The notes: generated by a model from the letters alone, not told the origin. A stretch of DNA of 64,000 nucleotides from Mesotaenium endlicherianum (GCA_009602735.1 WELA01013853.1:462937-526936), one strand, 5' to 3'. Counted from the stretch's first letter, positions 10,394-21,800 are shown. Numbers and translations are program-made.

Positions 10394-12370
10394 CTTGCGA
10401 CCTCAGACAGGCGGTGCAGTGCAGCTGGCAGCAGCTGCCAAGGAGGAGGCACCCATCGCAGGCCGCGCACAGACAGCTGCAGGGCAGGTGACACCTGCAG
10501 CGCCACAGCATACGCCAGCAGCAGGGCAGGAGGAGCCGGCTGCAGGGCAGGAGCCCTCACCGGCTGTGCCTACATGGAAGCTGGGGGGGACTCTCACTGA
10601 CGCCCAGGCGGCACAGCTGACGACACTGCTAGATGGGAGACGCAGCGTCAGCTTCGCTAACGGCATGCACAACCTTGGGCGCTATAAGGGAGATCCCATG
10701 CGGATCCCTCTCACGTCCAGAGAGCCTATTTTCCTCAAGAGATTGTGTTACAGTCACTTCAAGGATGGTTTGATTGGCGCACAGACAGGCAAGCTGGAGG
10801 ACAGTTGGCTCATCAGGGAGTCTTTGTCGCGCTACGCCGCGCCCACGGTCATGCCAGCCAAGAAGGATGTCTCGGGCAACTGGTCCAAGAAGAGGATGTG
10901 CGGTGACTATCGTTGGCTGGACAAGGTCACTGAGCAGGACAGGTACCCTATGCCGACGCCAGACAAGATCTTTGATGACATTGGCACCTGCACTTGGTTC
11001 TCAGTGCTGGATCTGCGCCAGGGCTTCAGCCAGACTCCCATCGCCGAGGAGGATCAGCATAAGACGGCGTTCTGGGGGGCACAGCGCCTCTACGAGTGGG
11101 TGGTGATGCCTTTTAGGTTGAAGAACGTGCCGGCCACCTTTCAGAGGGTCATGGATAAGGAGCTGGCAGGGCTTCCCTCGCTCGGTGCTACATCGATGAC
11201 GTGCTCGTCTTTAGTGAGACGTTTGAGGAGCACGTGGCCCATATCACTGCCGTGTTGGAGCGCTTGGAGGCCGCAGGGCTCAAGTGCCATCCCGGCAAGT
11301 GTACGTTTGGGACTCGAGAGGTGGAGTACTTCGGGCATCTGCTCTCTTTGAGCGGCCTGGCGCCGCAGCAGGCCAAGATCTCAGCCATCACGGGCATTCC
11401 GCCTCCCACGGATCTCTTGCAGCTGAGGGCCTTCCTTGGCATCGCCAACTACTATCGGCGCTGCGTGCCAGGGTTCAGCGAGCTGGCCAAGCCGCTCAAC
11501 GACTTGTTGCGAAAGGGTTTTGCTTATGTGTGGGGGCCGAAGCAGCAGGCGGCATTTAACAAGCTCAAGGAGCTGTTGGTGAGCGCACCAATACTACGAC
11601 GGCCTGACTATAAGAAGCCCTTCGTCCTCCACATCGACTGGTCGCAGGCAGGGCTGGGCGCGGTGCTGGTGCAGGAGCATGAGGGCTTCGAGCATGTGAT
11701 GGCCTACGCTAGCCGCAGCAACAACCGCGCCGAGAGCAACTATGGCTCTTATGAGGGGGAGTGCCTGGCAGCAGTCTGGGCAATCGTGCATTTTAGGCAC
11801 TACCTCTACGGCACCCACTTTCGCCTTGTCACCGACCATCAGCCACTCAAGTGGCTCACGACGTTGGAGCGCCTGACAGGCAAGTATGCACGGTGGGCGC
11901 TCATTCTGCAAGAGTACACCTTCGACGTGCATCACCACCCTGGGTCCACTAACATGGACGCCGACGGCCTTAGCCGTAACCCTCTTCCATTGTTGAAGGA
12001 CTTGATTGTGGCGCACCATGACGAGGACGAGCCTATGGCGTGGCACGCAGCGGCATTCTTGGACTTCACTGTAGACAGCGAGGTGCGGCCCGCAGGGCTC
12101 ACGAGCCTAGCCATGGTGACTGTCAACACTCGGCGCTTGGCATTGGCAGCAGCAGGGGAGCAAGACAGCTGGCAGCGGGGGCCCGATGATGTTTGGGAGG
12201 ACGCCCCAGTGTTGCAGTATGTCACCTCTAAGGTGATGGCTCTAGGCGTCACCACGAGGGAGTGCGAGCGCGTCCTTAAGCGCAGCCGCGACTTCGTCTT
12301 CATGGAGGGGCGCGTGCGCCGGGTGATGGCAGACGGCTCCGTCTTGGTGGTTTCGAGCCTGCTGTACGTA
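10390..12370 (+). pseudogene. Family A reverse transcriptase and RNase H, frameshifted
   Basis: An open frame leads from an Ala/Gln-rich linker into RT: KKRMCGDYRWLDKVT, FSVLDLRQGFSQTPI and WVVMPFRLKNVPATFQRVMD. The frame shifts near 11180-11195, just before the polymerase active site CYIDDVLVFSE (about 11190-11220), which is intact. The second frame continues through the RT thumb, FLGIANYYRRCVPGFSEL, and RNase H with its three acidic positions in LHIDWSQAGLG, YEGECLAAVWA and LVTDHQPLKWL. It runs out near 12370, where another shift leads into integrase. The enzyme would copy element RNA into DNA inside the virus-like particle. The active-site residues are preserved, but two frameshifts break the protein. 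Confidence 0.85.
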
Positions 12371-12378
12371 ATCAGCTG

Positions 12379-13620
12379 GTGCGCCGTGTGCACGAGGCAC
12401 TGGGACACTTTGGTGTCAAGCGCACGCTCAGCCTTCTTCAGGCCAAGTACTGGTGGTCCGGCATGACTAAGGTCGTCACCGACATCGTCAGCAACTGCAC
12501 TCTCTGCGACCGTGTGCGCTCGAGCTTCACAGCCCGCACCGTCGCTCTCAGCCCTCTCCCTATTCAGGGGCTGTCCTACAGGTGGTCACTTGACTTGGTA
12601 GGGGAGCTGCCCAAGTCTCACCAAGGCAACCTCTACGTCTTGGTGATGATTGAGCACATGTCCAAGTGAATCAAGCTCGTGCCTTTGCCCAGCAAGACCA
12701 GTGAGGGGATTGCTCAGGCCTTCCTTGATCAGGTTCTTACCCGTTTTGGAGGCTGCGCTGAGGTGCTAACCGACCAGGGCAAGGAGTTCCAGGGCACTCT
12801 TCAGAAGCTGCTGGAGCGCTCTGTGATCGAGCACCGCACCACCTCCCGCGATCATCCTCAATCTGACGGCCTTGCAGAGCGCATGGTGCAGACCGTCAAG
12901 CTTGGGTTGCGGAAGTACTGCATTGCCCACGACAGCACCCACTGGGATGACGCCCTCCCGTGGTTGGCTACGGGGTATAGGTTCAGTAAGCAGGCCTCCT
13001 TGGCCTTGCACTCTCCCTACTTCCTTCTCTACGGCCGCCAGCCAGTCCTGCCCGCCGCAGCCAGGACCGTGGCCAAGAACGTCTTGGACTTGGACAGTCC
13101 CGAGACGTGGAGCGCTCTTATTGGGCAGCGTGCGCAGCTCTTCCAGCGCCTGATGCCCATGGCCATGGATAACGTCACCATCGCGCAGCAACGCGATACG
13201 CTGAGGTATGCCATGACTAGTGGAGGAGCGTATTGTCCGCAGGTGTGGCAATTTTTTGCAGGTGACTTCGTGTACCTGCGACGTCAGACGAAGAACATCC
13301 TCGACACCAGCAGCTCGCCGATCATCCTGCGCGTCAAGCGCGTCTTGGCGTCAAGAATCCTGGAGCTGGAAGGCGCAGATGGCTGTCTTCACAAGGACCA
13401 CACGAAGAACTGTGGACCATGCTGCCTTCCTAACCTTGACTTGCAGATTCGTCCCCACGACGCGCGCCCGGCCATTGATCGGGCGTGCCAGATCTGCCAC
13501 AGTCCTGGCCAGGAGGCCACGATGCTGCTCTGCGGCAGCTGCAACCTCGGCTTTTACATCAGCTGCCACGACCTGCCGCAGGCCCGCGTGCCAGCTAAAG
13601 ACTGGTTTTGAAATGACTGC
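12379..13620 (+). pseudogene. Family A integrase with C-terminal PHD finger
   Basis: The zinc-binding HH-CC segment is visible as HEALGHFG...NCTLCD. The catalytic core follows with WSLDLVGELP (Asp), VLTDQGKEF (Asp) and SDGLAERMVQ (Glu). A TGA at 12667-12669 interrupts the core; the related fragment at 1165-2450 has TGG (Trp) at that position. The C-terminus is not a chromodomain but a PHD finger (13486-13620): CQICHSPGQE, LLCGSCNLGFYISC, DWF-stop-NDC, i.e. C4HC3-like spacing with a Tyr near the usual His and a TGA at 13609 replacing the penultimate zinc cysteine. PHD fingers commonly bind histone H3 tails; here one could guide integration to particular chromatin. The closing base of the unit is uncertain because of the late stop. 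Confidence 0.85.
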
Positions 13621-13668
13621 TGTGAGCTAGCCTTAGGCAACGTACACAGCCCATCAGCTGGAGGCTGA

Positions 13669-13687
13669 GAGCTGGGGGGGGAATGAA
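13669..13687 (+). other. Polypurine tract of family A
   Basis: GAGCTGGGGGGGGAATGAAAA-like purine-rich sequence follows the integrase/PHD end and directly precedes repeat segment 'A'. Such tracts prime plus-strand synthesis at the border of a 3' LTR. Confidence 0.6.
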
Positions 13688-13817
13688 AACATTTGAGACT
13701 TGACTCCCTTTTTGGCTAAAATCCACATGTATTATAGACTTCATTGCAGCAAAGCCTGCTTGCTTATGATGTGTTGCTTATACCTATGTTGCGCACTCGA
13801 CCTCGTAACGCACGACA
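13683..13817 (+). repeat. Segment 'A' of the family A terminal repeat, extra copy before the right LTR
   Basis: About 135 bp from TGAAAACATTTGAGACTTG to CGTAACGCACGACA. It is closely matched by 14832-14964 and 37124-37256. Here it follows the purine tract and is separated by two bases from the next complete repeat. Confidence 0.75.
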
Positions 13818-13819
13818 AC

Positions 13820-14964
13820 TGTCATGATTTATTAAGTTGAGGTTCACGTACAATCCCGAGTTCCACTTGCGTGAACCATCAACCTAGGAAGACCAACTTT
13901 GCATTGACCTTTTGCATCTGTATGTTGACCCTTTCTAGATTTCCTAGTCACCAAAGTGTAGCGCGTCAAAGCATCTTCCGAATGGCACTGATTTTGCGTC
14001 ATTTGGTCAAGTGTCGAGCGAGATATTTGCGATCTAGTCCGCGTCACCAACCGGCCCCAAGCGGAACTTTCCCAAGGGCCAACTTGTAACTCAATGTCCC
14101 CAAAGGTGACATTGTTGGCTCTTTGTGATCCCAAAAATTGCTAGCTTTGTACGCACAAATCCGTGAGCCCCTTATACTACATAAGTCTTGCATTTCCATA
14201 GTATAAGTGCATCATTGAGGCTATAACCTGGTGACTGCATCACCTACCCCTAGAGGAAGCTTCCTCAAGTTCCAGATTCACTTTTGAGGCGCTATCTAGG
14301 TAGAATCACCGAAGGTAAGCTCCACCAATGAGAGACACATAGCATATTCTACGTGCTTTGCTTTGATTGGTTTTAGTTATGCTTAGCCTATAGGAGCGCT
14401 AGTACATGCCATGTACACATTAGTGGACATAGGAGAGCCTCCTAGAGTGACTAAATGCATTGGATCCGCCGCATACCACGTCGGATTTCCAAGAGTATAA
14501 GTATTAGAGATGTCCCTAGAGAGACATCTTTTAGAAGTCCCATTATGCCAGGTGTAAGTAACAGAGATTATCAGTAAAGATTACACTTTTATCTCTTGTG
14601 TTTTCAGGACCACTTAGTTACTCTCTTGTGAAGAGCAAGCCCTCCTGGCTTCCAGTCACTTGTAGAACTTCACAAGTGGTGAGCAAAGTCTCAACTTAAA
14701 CCCTTGCAGAGGACTACTCTTAAAGATCATGATGTGCTTCCAGTGATCTTCTGGGCCATACTTCATTAGTTGTATTCCTATCGATTTACAGTTTTAAGGT
14801 GCTCACTTTGGAGAGTACACACACCTTAATTAAAATATTTGAGACTTGACTCCCTTTTTGGCTATAAAGCCACATGTATTATAGACTTCATTGCAGCGAA
14901 GCGTGCTTGCTTATGATGTGTTGCTAATATTTATGTTGCGCTCTCGACCTCGTAACGCACGACA
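13820..14964 (+). repeat. Right terminal repeat of family A (segments B plus A)
   Basis: A 1145-bp repeat from TGTCATGATT to GCACGACA, with TGTC...GACA ends. Segment B (13820 to about 14826) matches 2971-3980; segment A (14832-14964) matches 13683-13817. The same B-A arrangement occurs alone at 36093-37256. Confidence 0.8.
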
Positions 14965-15840
14965 AACATCATCTATAGTGGGCGTCGCTCTTCAACACGA
15001 GCAACCGGTTGTGGCAAAGTGGGAGTGCAGGCAGATGCGTGTCATACGGCGTTGCAGCACATGAAGTGCGCTTCCAGTATCCCAAGCGGGACAATTTTGT
15101 ATCATAGCATGTACATCCGCAACAGCTTGTGCCAAGCAGCTTGTACCATATTAATTAATAGAAATACTTAGTCAATGATGACCGTGTACAATTCAATCGG
15201 GCGACAAAGCCTTTTACATTTATTGTCCAATACTAAGTGGGTAGTAAGTGTGCTATGTTTTGCCAAGTGGGCCGAGCTCAATATGAAGGCTGCACATCAT
15301 ACTCTTTGATGTTTCTTACGTGAGGCATCTCTACTCACAGTAATAAAAATGGTGTTTGTTGTTCCACCACAAGATGTATGATTAAAGCATAGCTTTCCGC
15401 CCACTGTCTATCACCCGCCCCAGTAATTTGCAGGAGTTGCTCAAGCTCACGCTACGTGGAAGAATTATATGCAAAGAACTAGAAGTACTACCTTCGGCCA
15501 TGAGGCTTGGGTTTTCTTAATTCAGAGGAACTTGTTTAGCACACATACAATAGTTTGATGAAAGATAGTGCGTGAGCTTTCAGTATGAATAGCAAAACTT
15601 GATTGAAGTTCAGAATGCCTCTACTCAAGGCAAGAGTCTTCATAAATACATCTTAGTGCTTTACTGAATCAGCGTCAATAGCTTCAATCTGCAAGATGTC
15701 TGATTGCTGTGAGACTGTAAAGAATGTATCTAAATAGTAGATCTAGCATGCTGATGTATACATTAAGTATACATCAATGGTAGAGATGATAACTGTATTA
15801 CTAAGTCAACTGTGTGACACCAGACTAACTAAGGAGACAA
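14965..15840. other. Intergenic, nothing recognised
   Basis: No long open frame, structural RNA or known repeat is visible between the family A element and the coiled-coil gene. Confidence 0.5.
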
Positions 15841-15846
15841 TGCTAA

Positions 15847-18391
15847 CTACGCCAACCCAACCCTCTTGGCCAGCGCATATAGATCCGCATCTAATTGGCG
15901 AGGCTGAATGCGTTTGGATATGACCTCAGAAGAAGGGCGCCACGCTTCTACCCCTGTTGGGCGCACGTTCTCCTTTCCGTCCCCATTAGGCAAGGAATGA
16001 CACCCAAGCCGGCCGATGCTGCCAACCAGAGGAAGTGTTGCAGGCAAGTGTCGAGCGTTGATGGCAGACGACGACGGAGGCACAAGAGGACGCGGTGGAG
16101 CAACACAAGGTCTCTCCTCCACAAACGGCAGCTGATGAGTAGAACAAAGTTGAGGTCTACGGTGTGGGGCGACTTGTTCCGACGCTTCAGATGAAGCCCC
16201 CTCATCATTGTCAGACGTCTGCACAACTTAGACACACAAGTTAGAGTCGCTCTTATTGGCATATGGTAAGCAGACAGGCGAGAGAGAACACGAAGAGAGA
16301 GACAACCTGAAGGGGGCGGTTGGGCAATTCCAGTCCAAACTTCTTCATGGTAGGATATGCTTCGTATTTGTCTGCATGCGTTGTAGAAAGGTGCAGAAGA
16401 AGGCCTTGCTGCAGTATCCCAATGCAGTGGTGTCAGAGAGGCGGTGTCTGCATGCAACTGGCAGAGCCGGATAGGTGGGCAATATCGTGCAGCTCGAAAG
16501 AGGAAGGGTCCAGATTCCAACAATATCTGACCTGCTTGGGCAAGTTCCGCTTTAGCTCCTCCTTAAGTTGTTTGAGCTCAAGGTCAATGCAGATGACAAC
16601 GTTGTCAATCATGGGTGCAATGACCTCTGCCAAGTCCCTGTGCAAATATCCCATGAGTCGACCAATCTCACTGCAAACGAGAATGGTGTTGGGATCGTCT
16701 GCATGGAGCGGGGCTCTCACCGCAAATATTTCCCGCGGTTGTGAGATAACACAAAGACATGTAGGTGGAAAAGTGGAGAGGGGCGGCAAGGTGGGGGGGG
16801 NNNNNNNNNNNNNNNNNNNNNNNNNNNNNNNNNNNNNNNNNNNNNNNNNNNNNNNNNNNNNNNNNNNNNNNNNNNNNNNNNNNNNNNNNNNNNNNNNNNN
16901 NNNNNNNNNNNNNNNNNNNNNNNNNNNNNNNNNNNNNNNNNNNNNNNNNNNNNNNNNNNNNNNNNNNNNNNNNNNNNNNNNNNNNNNNNNNNNNNNNNNN
17001 NNNNNNNNNNNNNNNNNNNNNNNNNNNNNNNNNNNNNNNNNNNNNNNNNNNNNNNNNNNNNNNNNNNNNNNNNNNNNNNNNNNNNNNNNNNNNNNNNNNN
17101 NNNNNNNNNNNNNNNNNNNNNNNNNNNNNNNNNNNNNNNNNNNNNNNNNNNNNNNNNNNNNNNNNNNNNNNNNNNNNNNNNNNNNNNNNNNNNNNNNNNN
17201 NNNNNNNNNNNNNNNNNNNNNNNNNNNNNNNNNNNNNNNNNNNNNNNNNNNNNNNNNNNNNNNNNNNNNNNNNNNNNNNNNNNNNNNNNNNNNNNNNNNN
17301 NNNNNNNNNNNNNNNNNNNNNNNNNNNNNNNNNNNNNNNNNNNNNNNNNNNNNNNNNNNNNNNNNNNNNNNNNNNNNNNNNNNNNNNNNNNNNNNNNNNN
17401 NNNNNNNNNNNNNNNNNNNNNNNNNNNNNNNNNNNNNNNNNNNNNNNNNNNNNNNNNNNNNNNNNNNNNNNNNNNNNNNNNNNNNNNNNNNNNNNNNNNN
17501 NNNNNNNNNNNNNNNNNNNNNNNNNNNNNNNNNNNNNNNNNNNNNNNNNGGCAAGGTGGGGGGGGGTGGGGGGGGGAGGGTCCATTGAAGCACACTATGT
17601 GCAAGTACACTGGCTGTCTGAAGCTCATAATATAATGTAGCACAAAGTTGTACGTGGCTCACCTCGTCTTCCTTGTAATCCTGCAGATAGAAGTGTATTT
17701 CCCTGATTTCGGTGTCCAAGCTGCCCACGAGGACACAGAACAACGTCTTGTCGCGACGTTGCCTACCGTTTACATGTGCTCCTCCCCCTTGAACAAGCGC
17801 AAACAGAGCACAACAAACTTTGGAGGTTGGTGTGTTGTAAATGAGGCCAGAAGTAAAGAGCAGATGAATGTAATGACATGCATGTACTCATCACATACAG
17901 ACTCATACCTACAAGGCAGTCAACAGTCGTGCCTCCCAAGGCACCCTCGCCTCCCACAGGTTGAGGTGAGGCAGCTTTCAACACACATCCTGCAGAACCC
18001 CCACTCTCTTCAGCTTCCACGTGATCGTCCTCACTATCCGCAATGATGTCCGATATGAAATCACGCTGCTGTACCAAGTGGGACAAAGAAGCCTTTATCT
18101 GCTATGCTTGCTTCTCGTTCACTCTCTTCAAATTAGTCTTCTCTAGTAGCAAGGAAGACACTTCCTGTCGCCACTCCGTGATCAATTGCTCGTCTTCTTT
18201 GAGATGTTGAGCAACATCATCTCGGACGTGGAGCAGCACATCTTTGAGGGAATCTCTCTCTTTCATAACAGCGCCCCTCTCTTCCACTACAAGTCCAAGC
18301 TTATTGTGCACTAACCTGCGAAGGCGCTTTGTGTCCACAAGGACGACCTCCGCGCGGGCGCAGAAGACGTCCAGCAGAGAACGAAGAGACA
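15847..18391 (-). CDS. Multi-exon coiled-coil protein of unknown function (contains assembly gap and one in-frame stop)
   Basis: The probable start is the ATG at 18391 (MSLRSLLDVFCARAEVVLVD). The first exon continues as a charged, heptad-like helix (RDDVAQHLKEDEQLITEWRQ) to about 17910, but an in-frame TAG at 18102-18104 interrupts it. A second exon near 17762-17663 encodes FCVLVGSLDTEIREIHFYLQ and ends at a GAG|GTGAGC donor. The gap at 16801-17549 hides the next part. A third exon ends near 16530 (IGRLMGYLHRDLAEVIAPMI, then a Leu/Lys-rich helix) at a KQ|GTCAGA donor. The last exon starts after TTGTGCAG near 16220 and ends at a TAG at 15847, with a Pro/Ser-rich tail. I recognise no family. 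Splice phases between exons 1 and 2 were not resolved, so boundaries are approximate. It may be a gene or a recent pseudogene. Confidence 0.5.
16801..17549. other. Assembly gap (749 N) between G-rich repeats
   Basis: GGCAAGGTGGGGGGG occurs on both sides of the run of N, continuing to GGGGGGGGGTGGGGGGGGA on the right. A G-rich tandem repeat that halted sequencing or assembly is the simplest explanation. Apparent open frames that cross the gap are artefacts. Confidence 0.9.
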
Positions 18392-19354
18392 TGGTAAGCG
18401 CAAGAAAAAGTGAGTGTGAAAAGTAAGAAAAATTCAGGAAAAAGGCATGGGAAAGCATGGTAATGAAGAGTGAAGTGAAGGTGAGGGAAGCTCGTGCACG
18501 TGACAGTGCTCGGTGGCAGTGACAGTTGTTGGTCCGGAATTGAACGCCGTACGACGTTTTTTTATGGGAACGTAGTATTCTATACAAGGTGGAAAGGTAG
18601 AGAGCACTTTCAGCAGTGGGTTGATTATTGGGTCGAGGTCCAAATCTTGAGAGTACGGAAGTGGACCCTATGCCACGATTTTGAAAACTGACCCAGTGGA
18701 TGTAGTAAAGAATATTGCTTTGTTGGTGTCCCTCAATACGTGGGCTTTTAGTCTCACTTTGCTGCACTCAAAAATGTGTTTTGTGATTGACAGGGAGCCA
18801 TAATGAAGATGGCAAAGAAGGGAGATGATAGGCGTGCAGCTAATGACGATACATAATTGGATCGACTAAATGCTTTAAAGCATACAAAGAGCAAAGAATA
18901 AGCCAGTGTGAACGAACCAACACGCGGCTTATGCATGTGCGCGGATGATGTGGTGTGCATGATTACATCGCAGGCATGTATGATCCTCAGGTGTGTATGA
19001 TGAGGACACCATGTTTGGAAAGTATAGAAAAACTAGCAAGCACTTAGCACATCACGTGAAATAGGAAACGTGGTTTTGATTGCTGCTTTCTCTCGTGCCA
19101 ACAATTACAACACCAGCAGTGGGCACCGCGTAAACGATTCATGAGCGGGGCATGATTGCAAAGAACATACTCTTAAAGTGGAGTCATAGAGTGACACATT
19201 GACCACACAGAGATGATACAACATTCAAGAGCACCACCTTACCGGTGTTAAACCTGCATTTCCAAGGAGGCTCCCAGTGTGTGAAATGCTATTCACGTGC
19301 AGGGTGCCTACACAGACAATCTAAACTATTGATTGGCTATTTAATGGCGAGCAG
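18392..19354. other. Intergenic, nothing recognised
   Basis: This is probable upstream sequence of the coiled-coil gene and downstream sequence of the minus-strand F-box pseudogene. Short open frames here have no recognisable features. Confidence 0.4.
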
Positions 19355-21027
19355 TCAATGGCCCCCGTGGGCACTACCCAAAACTCTCCATAGCTGCCTA
19401 GCGTAACCATCTGTGAGCCTCCTGCATGTGGCCTCAGCGTAGCTAGCGTAACAATGAAACCACTGGCCCTCGCGGTTGCAAGTGCAGCGGATGTGCACAG
19501 CATCGAGAGGCGGCAAATCCAACAAAACAGCAACTAGCGGGAGCATGTAACAGGTGCCCAGCTTTAAGACCTTTACGCTTCGCAATGCAGGGCGGACATC
19601 CCACAAATGACAGGGAGTCACTGCCTGATCCCACTCGGGAGGAACAGCCCCCCAGAAATTCAAAGATAGAGTGGTGAGGCCCGTTAGTAACTCCAAGCGC
19701 GGCCACACCACACCCGGCTGCACCGTCATGATGAGCACTCGCAGGTTGGGGGTGACGGCAAATATGTCTGGTCTCGCACTCGTGGTGGGGATGATATCCA
19801 ATGTGTGCAGGGAAAGCAAGGGCTCTTCAACCCTGGACAGTGTTCCTTCTATCCTCAGCTCTTGGAGGGTGGCCCTTGCACTCTCGGAAAGTGCCTCCAC
19901 AGGGGCTCCAGAAGGGGGGATTACCGCGAAAGTGTGTGGTGGCAGAGGGCCTACGTCAAGAGACGTGAGCCCCGACATTTTGCTGATGATGTTCAGACCC
20001 CCGATGGAGTCGTCCAGGAACTGTGTGAAAGTCAGGCAACAACAATGGTCAGAATATGGACGTGTGGCAATGAGCACAGTGTGTGAAAAGACATGCCTCA
20101 ACATATCACGCACTGAGCCAGGGGTTCCCCAAACCCCAAATCATAGGCCCAAATCACGAGGTACGTAGAGCAGCACACACCTTCAGCCCATGTATCAGCA
20201 GCTTCTCCAGCATGTTCATGTTTCTTATTGACTCTGACATGACATCCCATGTGACATTGCCATTCTTCACCTCCAAGGTTTCTGAATGCCTTGCAGGTAC
20301 GTAGATGGTGCGGTTAGGGCAGCTGAAGATGGTTTGTGCGAGTCTTGAAGTGCTCCAGTATAGGAAGCTTCACGGCTGTGCGCACCACTCGCACCTGGTA
20401 CCACTGATTGGGCTCTGGATCTATTCCACAAGTGTCCCAAGTAAACCTCTGCGAGGACTTTTGTCATTTGAGGTTAAACGCATGTAGAACATGCGGCAGA
20501 GGCCTCTCCCACGGACGTGATGTGGGATCTGTCGACTGAAAAAGTGTGGGGGCAAGACGTGTGGTTGCAGGAGGAAGCGATTTGATCTCTAAACACAATT
20601 TTTCCAGGTTTGTCTTGGATGCTACAAATTTCTGTGCATGGTACAGGACTTCCTGAGATGGAGACAGGACTAGGTGTACGGAGGTGACAAGCGAGAAGTC
20701 AGAACCCAGAGATGCTAAGAATGACGCCATGTGTATGCTGGGTAGTTGAATCCGAACAGTGACTCTACATATGTTTGGCACCCTGCGAAGCTGATCCAAT
20801 ATTGAGTCTGCTCTGGAGCGATTGTGACACACCATGGTGGTTTGAGTGAATGTGGAGAAAACAAGTCGCCTCCATTGCCTGCAGACCTCGCTAAGTTTGC
20901 CAGCCTCCTCTCTGGCAGAAGAGATCGTGGAAGACCTCAGCTTTCCCCGTGTCAAGAACGTAAGCCTGAGAATGCTAAGAACAGTACCTTCTTCTAGAGT
21001 ACCAAAGCGGTCTTCATGAGAACCCAT
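19355..21027 (-). pseudogene. F-box/LRR-like gene, left member of a divergent pair, broken
   Basis: The start is taken at MGSHEDRFGTLEEG (ATG at 21027), which aligns with the start of the paralogue at 21801. An F-box-like N-terminus (FGTLEEGTVLSILRL...LSEVCRQWRRLVF) would bind SKP1 in an SCF ubiquitin ligase, and Leu-rich segments would bind substrate. Homology to the paralogue continues past an in-frame TGA (20464-20466) and a TAA near 20309, and the frame then shifts near 20270. An intron ends with CACACAG before FLDDSIGGLNIIS (about 20020), and the last exon is open to a stop at 19355, including MSGLTSLDVGPLPP and LRVLIMTVQPGVVWPRLELL. The F-box assignment rests on the pattern only; the pairing with the neighbour is clear. 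Confidence 0.6.
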
Positions 21028-21800
21028 AGACACCGATTTAACTGTGAATTGCAACAGTAGTGACAGTTGGAGGAATTGATTAAGAGATAATGCAAAAAGT
21101 ACAAGGCACAGAGGACTACGGTCGGACCAGGGGACTATTCCTCCATTTCCAAAATACGAGTCACTCCAAACTGCAAAAGGCAGCCCCTCAAGACTACGCC
21201 CTTGAGAATTTGTTTGAGGTGAAAGATTTGAACTGAACTATTGTTGTGGCGGGGATGAGGAGCAAAATTGTGAGGTTATAATCTTCAAAGGAGTGTGCTA
21301 CAATTTAGAGCGGCAGCACAATAAAGCTAATGAAGGATTGATAGGCACATGAACAGAGGAAAAAGGTTCTTAGGAGCAGTGTTGAGAGACAGGTGTTGAG
21401 CAACAAGTGTGAGGGACGAATGGCACACCCAGGCGAAGAGTTGCCGGAGTAGGTTTGAGGCGCGTACGTCAATATTGCGTGCATTCAGGTTTAAAGCTCA
21501 TGAAACGGCTTTGAAGTCAATGGGTTGACACGCTTTGGGTCGGTTGATACGTCATAGTCATGTACTTTTGGTACACGTCAACACGTGCTCCCTGTCATAC
21601 ACGGTGGAAGCACGCATTTAATTGCTTTTGAAATTAAAACGCCGTTAAAGCACGTCAGGCGCAGACAGGCACGTGAGAAATACATGGCATGAGATGATAT
21701 CGTACACACAGAGAGGTGGTATAAGTTTGTATTTGCGCTTGTTTAATGGGTCTCAGGGGTCAACTTCCCTTGTTACCTCCTCTCATTCCCAGTAGTATCC
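21028..21800. promoter_or_regulatory. Shared upstream region of the divergent F-box-like pair
   Basis: The two paralogous genes start at 21027 (minus) and 21801 (plus), leaving about 770 bp in which any promoters must lie. No TATA box or other defined motif stands out. Confidence 0.4.

Larger units (their letters stand above)
2971..14964 (+). mobile_element. Family A Ty3/gypsy element with captured DNMT3-like methyltransferase and PHD finger
   Basis: About 12 kb holding, in order, a left terminal repeat (2971-3980), gag and protease (4027-7110), a methyltransferase unit (7110-10393), RT and RNase H (10390-12370), integrase plus PHD finger (12379-13620), a purine-rich tract (about 13669-13687) and right-hand repeats (13683-14964). 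The domain order PR-RT-RH-IN is that of Ty3/gypsy; the methyltransferase sits between protease and RT. Further copies or pieces of the family are at 1165-2450, 32520-35716 and 36093-37256. Outer flanks (GCCCG before 2971, AACAT after 14964) do not form an obvious target-site duplication. The copy is inactive: it carries at least four frame changes and about eight or more stops. Confidence 0.85.

Noticed and set aside
16320-17743. Several 290-436-codon open frames on both strands
   Set aside because: They are open only because they cross the run of N; the sequence on each side is not one protein.
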